A stretch of 64,000 bases of DNA from Heterostelium album PN500 (GCF_000004825.1 NW_008805085.1:62001-126000); one strand, 5' to 3'. Positions 9,686 to 23,069 are shown, counted from the first letter of the stretch. Notes: generated from the sequence alone by a model not told the origin. Numbers and translations: made by a program.

Positions 9686-12600
9686 TTACATTTGCTGTTG
9701 TTGTTTGTTTTTAGGGTTTGTCCAAGTAATATTACTTTTAATCATAGCCCTATTACAATCATCTTGAACCTATTTATTTATTTATTTATTAATAAGAAAA
9801 TAAAGAAATTAGTTAGAAATTGAGAGAATATTTATATAATTTATAATTAAACTAGTAATTACCTTAGAAATTGTTTTGTTCTTAAGTTCAACTCTCCAAG
9901 CTGACAGAGCAGCATCAATTGTAAGATCTATTGTGGCGATTTTTTGGTGATTCTTAAGTACTACACTGGAGGATTTTAGTACAGCGCTATATGGAGTTGC
10001 CATTTCAATGAATTCAGCAGATTGCTCATCATAATGAACCAGGAACTTCATCACGATGTAAGCAACTGCACTGAGTTGTTTTTCAAATTTCTCAAAGAAG
10101 ACACCATTGTTTCTGTGCACATTCGCGATCATATTGAGGAACTTGACAACTACAGCAACCGAACCAGATCCCAAACCAACTCTAATAAGTGTACTAACAA
10201 CTCCACAACTCAATAGTTTCCTATTGAATTCAGGATCGTTACAACATGCCAAATTCTCAACAATATCCGTTATTAAAAGTGTTACAATTTCAACTATATA
10301 TATATTTATTAGATTCAAGAATTAGTATTAGTATTATTACAATGAATAGAGGTAGTAAATTAATTATTTAATAGTTACCTTTATATAATTTATCAACCAA
10401 TTCATTTAGAGTGATAAATAGATCATTGATGGTATGGGCCGATTGCCATTTAGTGATGTCATCTGACCTTAACAATGTAAGAACTTCATTATTCTTTGTA
10501 ATGTTACTAACAAAAGCTAAGAGATTGATAGTTGGAGTCAAATGCTTTGAATTCCATTTCTTATTGACTTGGTGTAAGTATCCAAATATAACTCTTAAAC
10601 CACTTGCTCTCTTAACCTATAACGATGATAAGGAAAGATCGATTCAAATAGATTATTAATATTCAGACATTATTAATTATTGATAGTTTTCATAACACAA
10701 CATAAACATACCCAGTTAATACATTCATTAAACTCTGATATCTCTGCAAAATACAAAGTGATTAATGCATTCAATGATACATTTGGATTATTCTGAGTGA
10801 TATCAAAGAATGTTAAAAGATATTCTGTGATATCTGTCAAAAAGAGAAACTTGGGTAATTTACCCTCTAACTCTTTTGGACTCTATTGATAGTTCAATTT
10901 TAGTTAGAATGAAGAAGAGATATTAAATTGTTTAATTACTAATATTACCTTTTTAAATATTTCAATAAGTGAGTTCAATCCATCTACAAATAATTTCAAT
11001 GGGCCCTTATATAATTTGATATGAAGTAAGTTGTATTTGAAAAATATTTCCAAATATACTAAATATGTCTTTAAATCCTCTACACTCATAGGAATTGAAT
11101 CTATTTAGGTTATTTCAGATCAATTAAATATAGTTAGTATAATAAAGTATAGTTGAAATAATATACTTACCGGTTAGTTGCTTGAATTGATTGGATAGAG
11201 TAATCAAAGTTTCCTGATGCTCATAGTAGCCAGAGAATATATTAGATGAAGAAGGTGGATTTCTACCAGTATTATATCTCGCTATGTGGGTTTCTCCAAC
11301 AGAACTTATATTTGATGATTTCTTAGTATCATATCTAATCTCCTTACGTTCAGCTTTTTCAAAGATTGGCTTTGAAGGAGTATTGATTATAATTGGTTCG
11401 ACTTTGATTGGAGTTGTGGTTTCAGTTGTAATTGGAGCTGGAAATGGAGATGGAGTTGTTGGAGCTGGAGCTGGAGTTGGAGCTGGAGTTGGAGTTGTTT
11501 CCTTTGATATATTTGGAGGTATGTAATTCTGACTTTTAGTAATACTGTTGCTAATATTACTATTTGTTGTAGTATGTAATCCTTTATCCTTTGAGGGTGA
11601 TGACATGCTATCTCGTTCTTTAGTGAGTGATTTCAAGAGGTTGATGTTTGGACTACTGGGTATGCTCATGCTTGCTCTTCCACTGAAGTTTGAGTTGGAA
11701 AGCTTTGCTGGTGAACCTACGATTGGATTTATCATGGGGCCTTCACTTTTACCAATCTTTTGCTGTAGAGTGGATTTAGCTGTTGAATCCAATACGATGT
11801 AGTATTCTCCCAAAACATAGCTAGATTTAGGAATTTCTGCCACCTCGAGAATAGTTTGACAACTCTTCCTGATATCACCACGATCACCATCAACCAATGA
11901 ATAATACTTATTTAGGAACTTTTCATACTCAAATTGGGTGTATGGTTGGATAAATAATTCAATCAATCTATCTAAACAAAATGATTCGATATCTGGTAAA
12001 CGAGAATTTGGATCCTTTAATAATATTCTTATTAGTTTTTTGCTTTTATAAATAAATCTTTCAATTCTTACATTTAGATTGAACAAATAATAACTTGTTT
12101 GATATTCAAATAATTGTTTATCAAATTCAGTTCGATAATGACTAATTAAAGAGTTTGTTGGTTTAACAATTAAAGAATTTTTTATGTTCTTTAGGAAATC
12201 AGAATTTGGTGAACTATTCTCTGGAATCGAATATTTTACCTCATACTATATTTAATCAATAAATAAATAGTTAGACTATATAATCCAAAATATCTTTTAA
12301 ATTGATATTTACAATTGAACATTGAGCAATGTTGAATTCCATTGAGTTATTGATTTCGAGTTGAGATATCTTGTCATTTAGTATTTTTGTTGAGCTTACT
12401 GCAGAAGGATAAGATTGGTAATCAGATGTCTTTGAATCAATTCCAAATTCTTTCAAAAATTTGTCTAGTACTTTATCTAAAAATTTATGAATAAACAAAG
12501 AAGAAATAGATTTAGAATCCTACTATAAATATTAGTTATTACGTTTCAATGTAAAAAAATGATTTTTTATATACTCTTGAATATCCTGGAATTTCATAAA

Positions 12601-13541
12601 TTGAAAAGGTTGAGGGTTTTGAAAACTTTTCCATTAGTGGTGGGTTAACACTTTGATTAATTGAATTGACAAAGCGCAAAATGATATTTTGGTTTATGAA
12701 TTGAAAAGATGAATTTCTTATCTTTTTACTTCCAGATTTCATATCTTTATATAAATCTGAGGAGTAGTTAAGGAAAGATGAGATAGGATCTAAATTGATT
12801 TCGGTATTATCATTCTCGAAATCATATTCCGAAAAAGACTTTAAACAATCAAGTAGGATCTTCATTTCTTTAAACCTGTCTTCACCTAATATTATAGATG
12901 CAAGATCATACTGTAATAAAACTTAGTATCAATAAACCTATTTTTATAAAAGATTATATTTACATATTCACTCTTCAGTGATATTAGTTCTCCAAAGTCG
13001 ACGAAAATAGTACTAAACTCTACTTTTCTAAATGTAACAGGTAGCCTGTCAAAAACTAAATCAATTTTAATTACCTAAACAACTGTATTAGTGTTGAAAA
13101 TTTATTTATAAAATAATAAATACTTACTCCAGACGGTACCAAAGATTGAAGAAACTTATGATATTGATGAATTGTTATATCTGATATATTTAAAAGATCA
13201 AATAATTCCCTAATAAAGATATTATTCGATACTTTGTCCTTTCCAAATAGAAAATAAGAAAAAGAATCATTTTCTGATTATAAATACTATTAGTACTAAA
13301 GGTATATTATTCAATAAAACAACTACTTACTCTTTATTTCATTTAATAGATTCTCTCCAATAGATTTAATATTGAAATTTAGAGCCGATGAATTTCCATA
13401 GAATAAATCACAATTGAAGAAAGGTATTAAAGATAAAGAGTCTCCATTATTTTTATACAAGAACTCTGAACTCTCTTTTATTACTTTTTTTATCTTAAAC
13501 TGACAATCTTGAACATAAGCTTGGAATGACTTTATCTCCAT
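9686..13541 (-). CDS. Large helical protein of unknown function (1053 aa, 11 exons)
   Basis: Not recognised. Exons (minus): 13541-13331, 13273-13128, 13074-12964, 12910-12575, 12519-12313, 12245-11171, 11100-10949, 10882-10712, 10616-10379, 10293-9863 and 9769-9686, summing to 3162 bases. The N-terminal half is mixed helix/strand with segments such as VIKIDLVFDRLPVTFRKVEF. The middle (about 470-560) is a Ser/Thr/Pro-rich linker with repeated PAPTPAP. The C-terminal 400 residues read like ARM/HEAT helices, for example LLITDIVENLACCNDPEFNR and VVKFLNMIANVHRNNGVFFE. No signal peptide or membrane segment. Eleven exons closing in one frame make the gene real. Its neighbours are DDX27 and VPS35L on the same strand with gaps over 200 bases. 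A scaffold or trafficking role would be only a guess. Confidence 0.75.
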
Positions 13542-13760
13542 TTATAAATATAATTAATAGAATAAAAAAAATAACAAAAATGATTTCAAAAAAAAAAAAA
13601 AGTGAATATGTGGTCAGAGTTCTTTTTTGCATATAAAGTTTGTGCGGCAAGTAGAAGCCATAATAATTTATTAATAAAATTGTTTTGTTTTTTTTTTTTT
13701 TTTGCAATCATTTTTGAAAAAAAAGATATTTTTTGATTTGACTGTTAAATAATCGATTAT

Positions 13761-16700
13761 TTAGGCAATGGAATTTAATTTGTTGTAGAGATCACCTGCT
13801 AATTTAGAGCTATTTAAAGTTCCAATGTAGTTGAGGGTGTTCTTCAAGTAGGTCAATTCAGAGTATGATGATGTTGGAATTGACTTTTTGGCTAAACTAT
13901 ACAAATTAAAGATCAAAGAGGCAGTCTTTGAGTTCAATTCAGCGATATTCAATGTAACACTAATTAAATCAAGACATACAAAAACCATCTTCTTTTGAGT
14001 CTATATAAGTAATAGCAATTATAATAATAATTATTATTATTAGTAGGAATAAACTATTTGCAAAATATAATTGTTGTTTATACATACTGATGGATCGATT
14101 TCATCTTTGAGAATATTGAGTTCGGCCAAGACTTCTTTAATGAGAAGTCCATAGAATTCGTTGAGTTCACTGACGAAATCTGGATCGGAGGCAAACAACT
14201 CGTCGTTGGACTCTACACGTTCGATGTGGTATGGTAGTGAGTTTTGTGCCCACGCGGAACAGAGATTCATCATTTGGATGAGTACTCTAGCCTTTCCGGT
14301 GGTGGCACGCTCCCATTGGTAGTCCTTGATCACCTTGTGGAGTGCCTTGATCAAGTAGAATGGTCCTGCCTCTGGATGACCTGGTGCAACGACCAACAAT
14401 GAGATGAATTCAGACAGGTAAGCGACGGTCCAATCTTCGGTGGATTTAACTTGACGGAACTCGGTGATCGCTGGAATCTCTTGGATCAAAGTGATGGCAG
14501 CCTTCAAGAGTGAGTCGGCCTGTGAGAGTGCTTGGTTCTGGAAAGCTACCGATGCCGATTGGAAATAGAGATTCATCTTCATAAAGACATCTTCGATAGT
14601 TGGAATAGTAATGTAACAATAGGAAATACAAGCACGAATGAATGCCGATGTCTTTGAGGTGTGCTTACCACGTACGAGCAACAGTGTCTTTTGACAAATC
14701 AACAATACACCATAAATCAAACGATTCTTGACACCATCGAAATTAATAAATGTTTGTCTGCAATCTACATAAAAGTTTAATTGTTTCTCTACATCTTTAC
14801 CGAAATCAAACTATTTTAAAATTACAATCATCTCTCGAATTAGTTACATGGTTTTTTTTCGAAATTTAATTAAAAGTTTATAGATAATTACCTTATTAAT
14901 ACAATTATTAACGATTTGAGTAACTTGTCTGATTTCATCTTGGTAGGAAAGACTGTTGAGTGAATCATGTAGTGCTTTACCATATGTTAAAAAGATATTT
15001 ATTAAAATTGGATCAGAGATTGATGTATTTGAACTTAAAGTAAAATAAAAAGTAAATAAGTTAATAATTTGTGTTTTTTAAAAAATAAGTAATTCGATAA
15101 ACAATTAAAAAAAACATACCTTGATAAAGCTTCTAATGTAGATCTACTAATTTGTTTTTGAGATTCACCATTGAAAAGATCGAGTAATGGTAAAAAGTTG
15201 GTAAGTCCAACCAAAACATTGAAATCTTGAATATGAGTAAGAATCTTTAGTACAATCGATTGTAGATGTGATTGAATTGTCTCATATGCCTTATCTGGGA
15301 TAATATGTCTAAGAATATCCTTTAAAAATGTATCGGTTTCTTTTATCTAAAGATATTATAATATAAATAAAAGTTAATAGACATTCAATGTTGAATGATC
15401 ATCATCAACTGATTAATGTTGCTTTGTTTATGTAACTTACAGTACAATGAGTTAATACATATTCAATGAATACTTCGGCAACCATGATATAATCTTTGAG
15501 TGATTCAAAGTAGGAGACAACCTTCCAGACATCGTTGAGGATGGTCAGTACCTGTGTTTTGGGTGGGTGTCCAAGTACGAGGTTGACACCGAATGTGCTG
15601 TAAAGCTGACATTTTGGATAGGAGAAAGAGTCGGCCTCTTTGATAAAGTTACTAAACATGGTGGAGTTGTTGCAGATGTAGTCGGGTGGGAACGAACTGA
15701 TGATGTGGTTCAAGAGCAACGAGTTCTTTGATTCACGGAAGATGCCGAGTACCTCCTCGAGCACCTCTTGCTTTCCGTTGTGACTGAGACACTGGAGTAC
15801 CCATTCCAGCGAGGGACTGTACAGTCCGAGATACTCGGTCAGTGTGATACGATAGGTCTGGAGTGTCTGCTCGAGATACTTTGACTTCTCGTAGAGTCGC
15901 TGTGTGAATACAAAGTCTTTGAGACCGGTGATGATGAACGACTTGAAAGCCGGACACAAATCGTGAGCACGACGCACCAGATACGCACGGATATAGTTGG
16001 CAACGAGCGGATTACCGATACCGCGAATCATCTGGTTGATTCTGGTGACTACCTCTTGGGGTGCGGTGTTTGGATCGCCCTCGATGAACTCGTAGCAACG
16101 CAGGATGGCAATCTCAATGTAGAGACGTGGGAGAAGCTCACGAATCGAGGCAATCTTATAGAACCAATTTCTACAGGTCTCCTTTGCCTGATCGATATAG
16201 ATATGTTCATTACGCTTGGTTGGATCTTTATCCTGACTGGATTTAATACGTGATTGTATTCTCTCATACACCATATTACCAAATGTATCCAATATCTCTG
16301 TTGCAATCACCCATTTACTTGGATAGAATTTAATTAATGATGTATCATTTAATATCTTTGCAGTCTAATAAGTATAGAATAATAGTATTAGTAACCAACC
16401 TAATCAATTAGTAGTTGTTATTGACAAGATAATCAAGACAATACATACTTGAATAGCAATCTTTAGCGAACGAACACGTTCTTCAGCATTCCATGCTTTG
16501 ATCAACTCTGAATATAAAGTCTCTAAATCCATAATAATATCTGGTTGAGTTAGTTGTGTAGTTTGTTTCTCTTCTTTGTCCTGTTCCAATTCCTCTAGAA
16601 TCTTATTCAATCTATTGAGTGAAATCTTTACTTTTCCAGAAGTACCTGTTGACATGAATGACTAAATAATGGTGATGATGATGATATCGAATCAGTATAA

Positions 16701-17304
16701 CAATAATTACTAAAAGGCAATGTAAAAAACACCATAAAGTTATTACTTACAACTTGAATTGGTAAAGATTCATCGGTGGTGTATTGTTGTAAGATACCGG
16801 GTTTCATTGTTGCCCATGGGATGTAGCTGTCGTCGTAGTATTGAGCCTTCTGTGAACTGTTTTTAATGGTGTTGAGACCACCCATTGCAGCGATTGACGA
16901 TGCCAATGGATCGTTTACCTTGGCTTCATTGGCAGCCTTTGAGAGTGGATCGGCAGCCAATGGATCGTCATTGGTGACCGGTGTGCTACCAGCAACACTC
17001 ATCTCCTTCATTGAACTAGTCAATTGTTGTGTCTTGGTAGTTGCACTGGCAGTGCTTGGCGCGGTCACTGTATTCAATGGATGTCTTTCAACTTCTCTTC
17101 CAACCAATTTCTTTCCTTCCTTATCATAGTTTCTCTGCATCAATACACTGTATGTTTACAAATCATCATAGCATCATATAATTAATAATCATTTTCTTTA
17201 ATATTTATTCATGATTCTTATTATCTCTCTTCAACTTACTATTGTACTTGTTGTTGTTGCTGTTGTTGTTGTGGAGCAGTAGCTGCTGCTTTTTCAGTTG
17301 TCAT
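13761..17304 (-). CDS. vps35l: VPS35L, retriever complex subunit (VPS35-like)
   Basis: Core subunit of retriever, which with the CCC complex recycles cargo from endosomes to the plasma membrane. Starts at 17304 with a short Ala/Gln-rich leader; exon 1 is 17304-17240 and exon 2 is 17147-16751, with further exons to the stop at 13761. Diagnostic stretches: DDPLAADPLSKAANEAKVND and YIPWATMKPGILQQYTTDES (the conserved N-terminal hook), KVKISLNRLNKILEEL, ATEILDTFGNMVYERIQSR, and the alpha-solenoid GKHTSKTSAFIRACISYCYI. The order and content follow human VPS35L (C16orf62), not VPS35. The frame is clean throughout. The gene shares a 284-base divergent promoter region with the AP-4 sigma gene, also a trafficking protein. 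Confidence 0.93.
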
Positions 17305-17588
17305 TTTTGCTTTTGTTTTATCTTATTTATGATAACAATAATAATCACAATCAAACTACACTAAATGAATGAAGAAGAAAGGGATGTAATATTATTTGAT
17401 AAATGAAATGAAATGAAATAAATGTTTGCTTTCATAAAAAAAAAAAGATTTTTATTTTTGATAGAGAAAGCCTCTTAAAAAAAAAATGAATTGCCAAAAA
17501 AAAAGAAATTTCTGATGATTAATCAAGCCACAAATTTATTTTATTGATTAATATAAACAAATTAGAATTTGATTTGATTAATAATAAA

Positions 17589-18397
17589 ATGATCAAATTC
17601 TTTTTGTTGGCGAATAGACAAGGTCAAATTAGATTATCACAATACTATGAGAATATACCTTTCGAACAAAGACCTGCTATCGAAGCTGAAATCATAAGAA
17701 AATGTGTCTCTAGAAATGCATCTCAGGTTAGTTGTTGTTGTTGTTGTTATATTGAATTTCACCTGTATTATCATCACAACTAATCAACACTGAAAATCTC
17801 ATCTACGATTAATACTACTCATATCTATCTTTTAGTGTTCATATATAGAATATCATTCATATAAAGTAATCTATAGAAAGTATTCTTCTCTCTATTTCAT
17901 TGTTGGTGTTGATAATTCAGAGGTATGTTAAATGAATGATATATATATATAAATATATAAAATAGAAAGTAAAGACACTAACCATAGTATTACTGTTATT
18001 TAAAAAAATAGAATGAATTAGCTATTTTAGAATTAATTCATAACTATGTAGAGATTTTAGATACTTCATTTGAACAAGTCGTATGTATTATTAAAATATT
18101 GATCAATTTCTATTCCCTTTGATTTATTATTTATTAACTAATGTCATTATTTATTCTATTAAAACTAGTGTGAATTAGATGTAATGATTGATTCTTTATA
18201 ATATATTATCTCTTTATTTACTATTATTTTCATACTAACCAAAAAAAAAAACAATCAATCCTATACAATAGATTATGTTTCATATAGATAAAGCACATTT
18301 TATTTTAGATGAAATGATATCAAATGGAAATATTGTTGAGATTTCAAAGAATGCTATTTTAGATTATGTAAACCTAATGACTTTAACAGATAGATAG
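17589..18397 (+). CDS. ap4s1: AP-4 complex sigma subunit (143 aa, 5 exons with a 12-base microexon)
   Basis: Small subunit of the AP-4 adaptor that sorts cargo at the trans-Golgi. Exons 17589-17726, 17836-17922, 18012-18080, 18169-18180 and 18272-18397 sum to 432 bases. The protein starts MIKFFLLANRQGQIRLSQYY, then CSYIEYHSYKVIYRKYSSLY, VGVDNSENELAILELIHNYV, CELD, IMFHIDKAHFILDEMISNG. The sequence V-G-V-x-x-x-E-N-E-L/M-A-I and L-D-E-M-x-x-N-G-x-I-V-E fit AP-4 sigma better than AP-1, AP-2 or AP-3. Exon 4 is only 12 bases and encodes CELD; without it the conserved S/C-E-L-D-I-M-F block is broken. Retention of the next intron would end the protein after a few residues. Confidence 0.92.
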
Positions 18398-20197
18398 ATT
18401 GTTAGTTGGTTAGTTAGTTAGTAGATAGATGGATATACCGAAACAAGATAGAAGAGAGTATCATACTTTCACGACTGTAGTAATAGCAACACAGTAATAA
18501 CAATAGATAGATAGATATTGATGCTTAGGATTGTGTAATTAACAAACACTTTTAATCATTTCATCTATCAAAAGTAGTTCTTATCACTACTTACTGTTAA
18601 CTCTTTCAAACTCAATCATCAATCATCTCACAAATTAATAATTATTTCATAATTATGAGTAAATTATGTATTTCATTTATTTGTTTGGATTGCGGAATTA
18701 GTAATAATAACAAACAAAATAATAGTTGACTGCCAATCTAATAAATAAATCAATCAATCAATCAATCATTTTTACTTTTTACTAAAGTAAATAACTATTA
18801 TTTATTAATGAATTAATAATCAAATCAAATCATAATGAATGATATTATCTTTTGTTAATAATCAAATACTTAATCCTCTTTGGCATAAAGTTTGAGATAA
18901 CAGATAAAAACAATAGAAATTAAGTAGTGATAATTAAATCTGTTGTTTCAATTAATAATTAAAACAAGGTCCAATAAACATATCTAATTATCTATGTGTG
19001 TGCTACTTGATTTTCAATTAAGTGGGTGTTTGTGATGATCCCGCCATCAACCGAAAGATAATAACAATAATATCTACATTGTTAAGATAATTGAAACTTG
19101 ATTGGATCATATATTACTATTATAATTTACAAATACCTCGATAATGCTTTGGTTTTGGAGAGTATTATGATTGATTGATCCATCAATTATTATGACCGTA
19201 GACATGCTTATGGGTATACCAAAGTTTGATCTATCAATGAATTCATTTTTGAAAAAGAAACCTTTTTTAGTTTTATCCATCAAACAAAGAATAAAAATTA
19301 TTGTTGGTTATACATCTACATACTATACTATATGGTTAAATTAAAATTTTATAATTATTATTGTTTTGTATGGTTGATTTAATTGAAATTTTTGTTGATG
19401 ATGATGATGGTTGATAACAGATAGATTTACTTTTTTAGCAATTAAATATATCATATTAAAGTGGTGGTATTGGTATTTAAATAACCAGGTTTATTTTGAA
19501 ACCAATATATAACACACCAAATAAAAACAACAACAAACAAACACACCCCTTTTTGATTAGATTTAAAATATTGATTATGAAAAATATGGTGGTAGTAAAA
19601 GATTAGAATACATTTATATTTAAAGGTATATATATATACTATTATTTTTTATTTACAATATTACTATTTTAAGTGAGTGTTGTGGGTTTTGGGGAAATTT
19701 AGGGTAGATCACATAAAAGGTATGGCTATCTACATATTATTTCTATGATTTAAAAAAACAATAGATGGGGTGAAATTACTGTTGTAGTTGCTTTGTTAGA
19801 AGCGTGTTATTGATGAATGATGGTGATGATGGTAATACATATGATGTGACAAAGATGATGTAGGAGGAGTGCCAATTAATTGTAAACAAATTTAATATTA
19901 AATTTTATTTTGTCATTAACTTTGATTGGTTGTTTGCTGTATCATTTTGATTATTGTTTTCATATTGGATTCAAATACGTATACACCTGAAATATCTACA
20001 ACAACAACCATTATTATAATAAAATTGATTAACAAAATCCAAGAATGTAAGGTCTTTATAAATAGACTGTGACAACAATTTTGATTAAATTAATAATCAA
20101 ATTTAAACAAAAACTAATATTAGCAAAATAGTTTTAGATTTAATAGAATAAAAAAAAAACCAAAGTTATTTATTTATATATTTATTTAAAAAGAAAA
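18398..20197. other. 1.8-kb intergenic region
   Basis: Very AT-rich with gata, atga and caat repeats. No convincing reading frame, tRNA or known RNA. Single matches to CA-rich motifs (near 19550) and to TACCCATAA on the minus strand (near 19210) are within chance. It probably holds the 3' UTR of the AP-4 gene and the promoter of the profilin-like gene. Confidence 0.5.
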
Positions 20198-20593
20198 ATG
20201 AATAAAGAAAAAATTATTAAAGATTTCTTAGGAAATGAATTATTTGCACATGTCATGGTTATTGGATTGGATGGTAAAGTTTTGGCATACAATAAATCAC
20301 CTCTACAAGGTGAAATTGAACAATTGCTAAACGGTCTAAAGAAACCAAAGAATCAATCATCAATCAAATTAATTGGTGAGAAATATGATATTTGCATCAG
20401 AGAGAATACTAAGATCTATGCCCATGGTGACACCAAGAGTTGTATCATCGCTCGTTCAAAGAAAGCATACATCATCGGTATTTTCCCAAAGAGATTGGAA
20501 CTTTGTCCAAGAGTCAACTACCTCGAACAATACTGTGAAACTTTTGATAAGCAAGAATATGTTATGGATACCTCCTTCAAGATTGTCATGTAA
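20198..20593 (+). CDS. Profilin-like protein (131 aa, single exon)
   Basis: Divergent member of the profilin fold. Profilins bind actin monomers and proline-rich ligands in the cytoplasm. The pattern VMVIGLDGKVLAYN (strand 1-2), IKLIGEKYDICIRENTKIYA (like GxKYMVxR...IYGKKG), IIARSKKAYIIGIF (like VVxKTKQALIIGxY) and CPRVNYLEQYCETF (like GQCNxVVExLxDYL) follows profilin order and spacing, and 131 residues fits the family (about 125-140). The usual W at the N-terminus and several actin-contact residues are not obvious, so ligand binding may differ. A complete frame preceded by an A-rich leader supports the start. A longin/roadblock-type fold is a weaker alternative. Confidence 0.6.
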   Translation: MNKEKIIKDFLGNELFAHVMVIGLDGKVLAYNKSPLQGEIEQLLNGLKKPKNQSSIKLIGEKYDICIRENTKIYAHGDTKSCIIARSKKAYIIGIFPKRLELCPRVNYLEQYCETFDKQEYVMDTSFKIVM

Positions 20594-20809
20594 TCAAAAA
20601 TAGGAAATCTTTTTAATTCAAACAAAGTCCAAAAAGCATCAAATTTTTCTTTCCTCTTTCAATTGGTTAACATTATTTCGCGAGCAGGTTAACTAATACA
20701 TCTTTTGTAAATAAATTCATCAAATCAACACAACCAGATGATTTAAATAAAATAAGACAAATAAATTATTTATTATAAAAAAAATTGCTATAAAAAAACT
20801 TAATTTAAT

Positions 20810-23069
20810 TTACAAATCGATATCAAAGTCTGAATCATAATCAGGATCTGATTCTTCTGATTCTTCTTCTTCCTCTGATTCTTCTTGTAATTCTTCTTGT
20901 AATTCTTCTTGTAATTGTTCTTGTTGTTCTTGTTCCTGTTCTGGTTGGTTTTGTTCAGACATTGATTGTTGATCGAGCAAAGGCTCTTCAACTTGAGCTT
21001 GATCTTGGTTGTTAGGTGATACAATTGATTCAAGACTTTGTAAAAGGGGGCGTTCATTTTGGGGAGCGAGTATAGGTGATGAATTGGATGAAATTGGTTT
21101 GGTTGGTTGAACCTCTGATGGGACTATGGCAACATGAGCAATTCCAGTTACCTTGGTTCTTCTAACATAGAATTTATGTGATGGAGCAATTAAAATTGGT
21201 TTTTTGAGATCCTTTAGTTTTTCTTTGATCTGATTGACAGTAGCTAATCTATTGTTGGAATCGGAAAAGAAGGTGACGACCTCATTGGCAGAATGTTCAC
21301 TCTCGTAGGTGACAAAGAAATGTCCTTTCTCAATGGTGACCTTTCTCTCGACTACCTTACCGAAACGATTGAACACCTCCAACAAGAAGCTAACACGCTT
21401 CTGTCGGTAGGATTCGATCTTTGCTTTGGTGAGGAACAACTGTGGACTCGATTGGATGTCTTCGAATGTCAGTCCACCAACGAAAACCTTGCGAAGATCA
21501 ATGGATTTACGATTGGCTTCATCGCGATACATCGCAGCTTTGTCATCGGCGGTTTGAGAACGAAGTTTGGCGGCACGACGCTCTTGACGCTCGAGAAAAG
21601 CAATAAAACTCTTTTGCTTCTCTTCGGCCTTTTGTTTGTCGGCTGCAATCTTGTCGGCGGCTTCCTTCTCGATGAAGGCTTGACGACGCTTGTCCTTCTC
21701 GCTGAGCTTGTTGGCACGCTCGTCGTCGAGCTCCTTGATACGAGCTTCCTTGGCAGCTGCCTTTTTGCTGCGCTGTTCCTCAACGATGCGCTTGGCTCTC
21801 TCTTGCTTCTCCTTCTTGTCACGCTCTTTTTGTTCTTGTCTCTCCTTCTCGATGATTTGAGCATAGCTGCTTGGTTGTCCGACAGACTTTGAGGTTGCAG
21901 TGTTCAAAGTTGTCAAGACATTCTTTCTTCTGGATTTCTCTTGTTCAGCTTTTGCTTCCTTTTCCAACAATTGCTTTCTGATTCTCTCTTGTTTCTCTTG
22001 AATCTTTTGATCCAATAAGCTTTGCTTCTCCTTGTTCTTCTCTGCGACTTGATTCAACTTTTCCTGACGCTTCTTCTCCAACAGCTCCTCATTTTCAAGC
22101 TTCTTCTTTTCCAACTGCTCTTTCTTGGCAAGAAAAGAGGAATATAAAGAAGACGATGTTGATGATGAAGAAGATGTTGTGGTAGAAGAAGTAGAGGTAG
22201 CAGTAGTCAATGAACTACGAATACTCTTGGCAGGTGATGAAATTGAACTCAATGATGAAGATGAAGAAGAGGTTGATGAAAAAGTTGTAGTAGAAATAGA
22301 TGATGGCTTTGCTGAAAAAGAAGATAAAGATGAAACTTTAGATGGAGATGATAAAGAAGATAATGTTGAATATGAAGATAATGAAGATGTTGGAACAGAT
22401 TTAGCGGATAATGAAGAAAAAGATGATAATTTAGAAGGTGAAGATAAAGATGAAAGTGATGATAATGTAGAGTATTTTGATGTTGCAGTGGTGGTGGAGG
22501 TGGTTGATGGTGAGATCTTTGATGGTTGTGAAGTATTTATAGCATTTGCAGTTTGAGTTGTATTTGGAAGGTTGTTGTTGTTATTGGATTTTGGAATCTT
22601 TTCTTGTTCTTTCAAATAATTTGACAATGTCTTTACATCATTAAAAGTATTTTGTAAAGAGTCTGAAATGAAAGATTGATAATCCGATGGTATGATACTG
22701 TCTGCTTTCTGTTGATATTGATAGTGATAGTTAGAAATCTCTTGAATGCATTGTTTATTATATTTATATTTTGCTTACCTGTCCATTGATATATAAATAT
22801 GGAAAGATGTCAGGAAAACTATTGGAACTGATGGCATCATGGATGAATTGATCTGATAATACGGTACAGGAAGGCAATTTATAAGCAGTCTTTGCCTTAA
22901 AACCTGATACGATATTATCGGTTGAAGCAATGAGGTGAGTACAACGTGAACTAACAGATAAATCTACTTGTCCACCATTGTTTTTGATAAACTTTGCAAT
23001 TTCATTTTTCTCACTATATGAAACGTTTGTACCTAAATCCAATGTAATTACATAATTCTCAAAAATCAT
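20810..23069 (-). CDS. BRCT-domain protein with long coiled coil and RRM-like C-terminus (729 aa)
   Basis: Exons 23069-22779 and 22708-20810. Residues 1-95 form a BRCT domain: FENYVITLDLGTNVSYSEKN, then FIKNNGGQVDLSVSSRCTHL and VLSDQFIHDAISSNSF, with the conserved GG and the C-terminal position of the W replaced. Residues 140-280 are Ser/Thr runs with a repeated SLSSPSK motif. Residues 285-480 are a highly charged coiled coil. At about 515-600, LRKVFVGGLTFEDI and VERKVTIEKGHFFVTYESEH look like RNP2/RNP1 of an RRM. The tail is Gln/Glu-rich and acidic. BRCT domains usually read DNA-damage phosphopeptides. Combination with an RNA-binding-like module is unusual. The next gene on the same strand is an ATP-dependent ligase. 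Function not assigned. Confidence 0.78.

Noticed and set aside
19200-19225. TACCCATAA on the minus strand, like the Dictyostelium upstream element of small RNA genes
   Set aside because: One match of this length is expected by chance in 64 kb, and no recognisable small RNA follows at the usual distance.
22125-22556. Plus-strand acidic protein (Asp/Glu/Val rich)
   Set aside because: Antisense of the Ser/Thr-rich low-complexity region of the BRCT gene.
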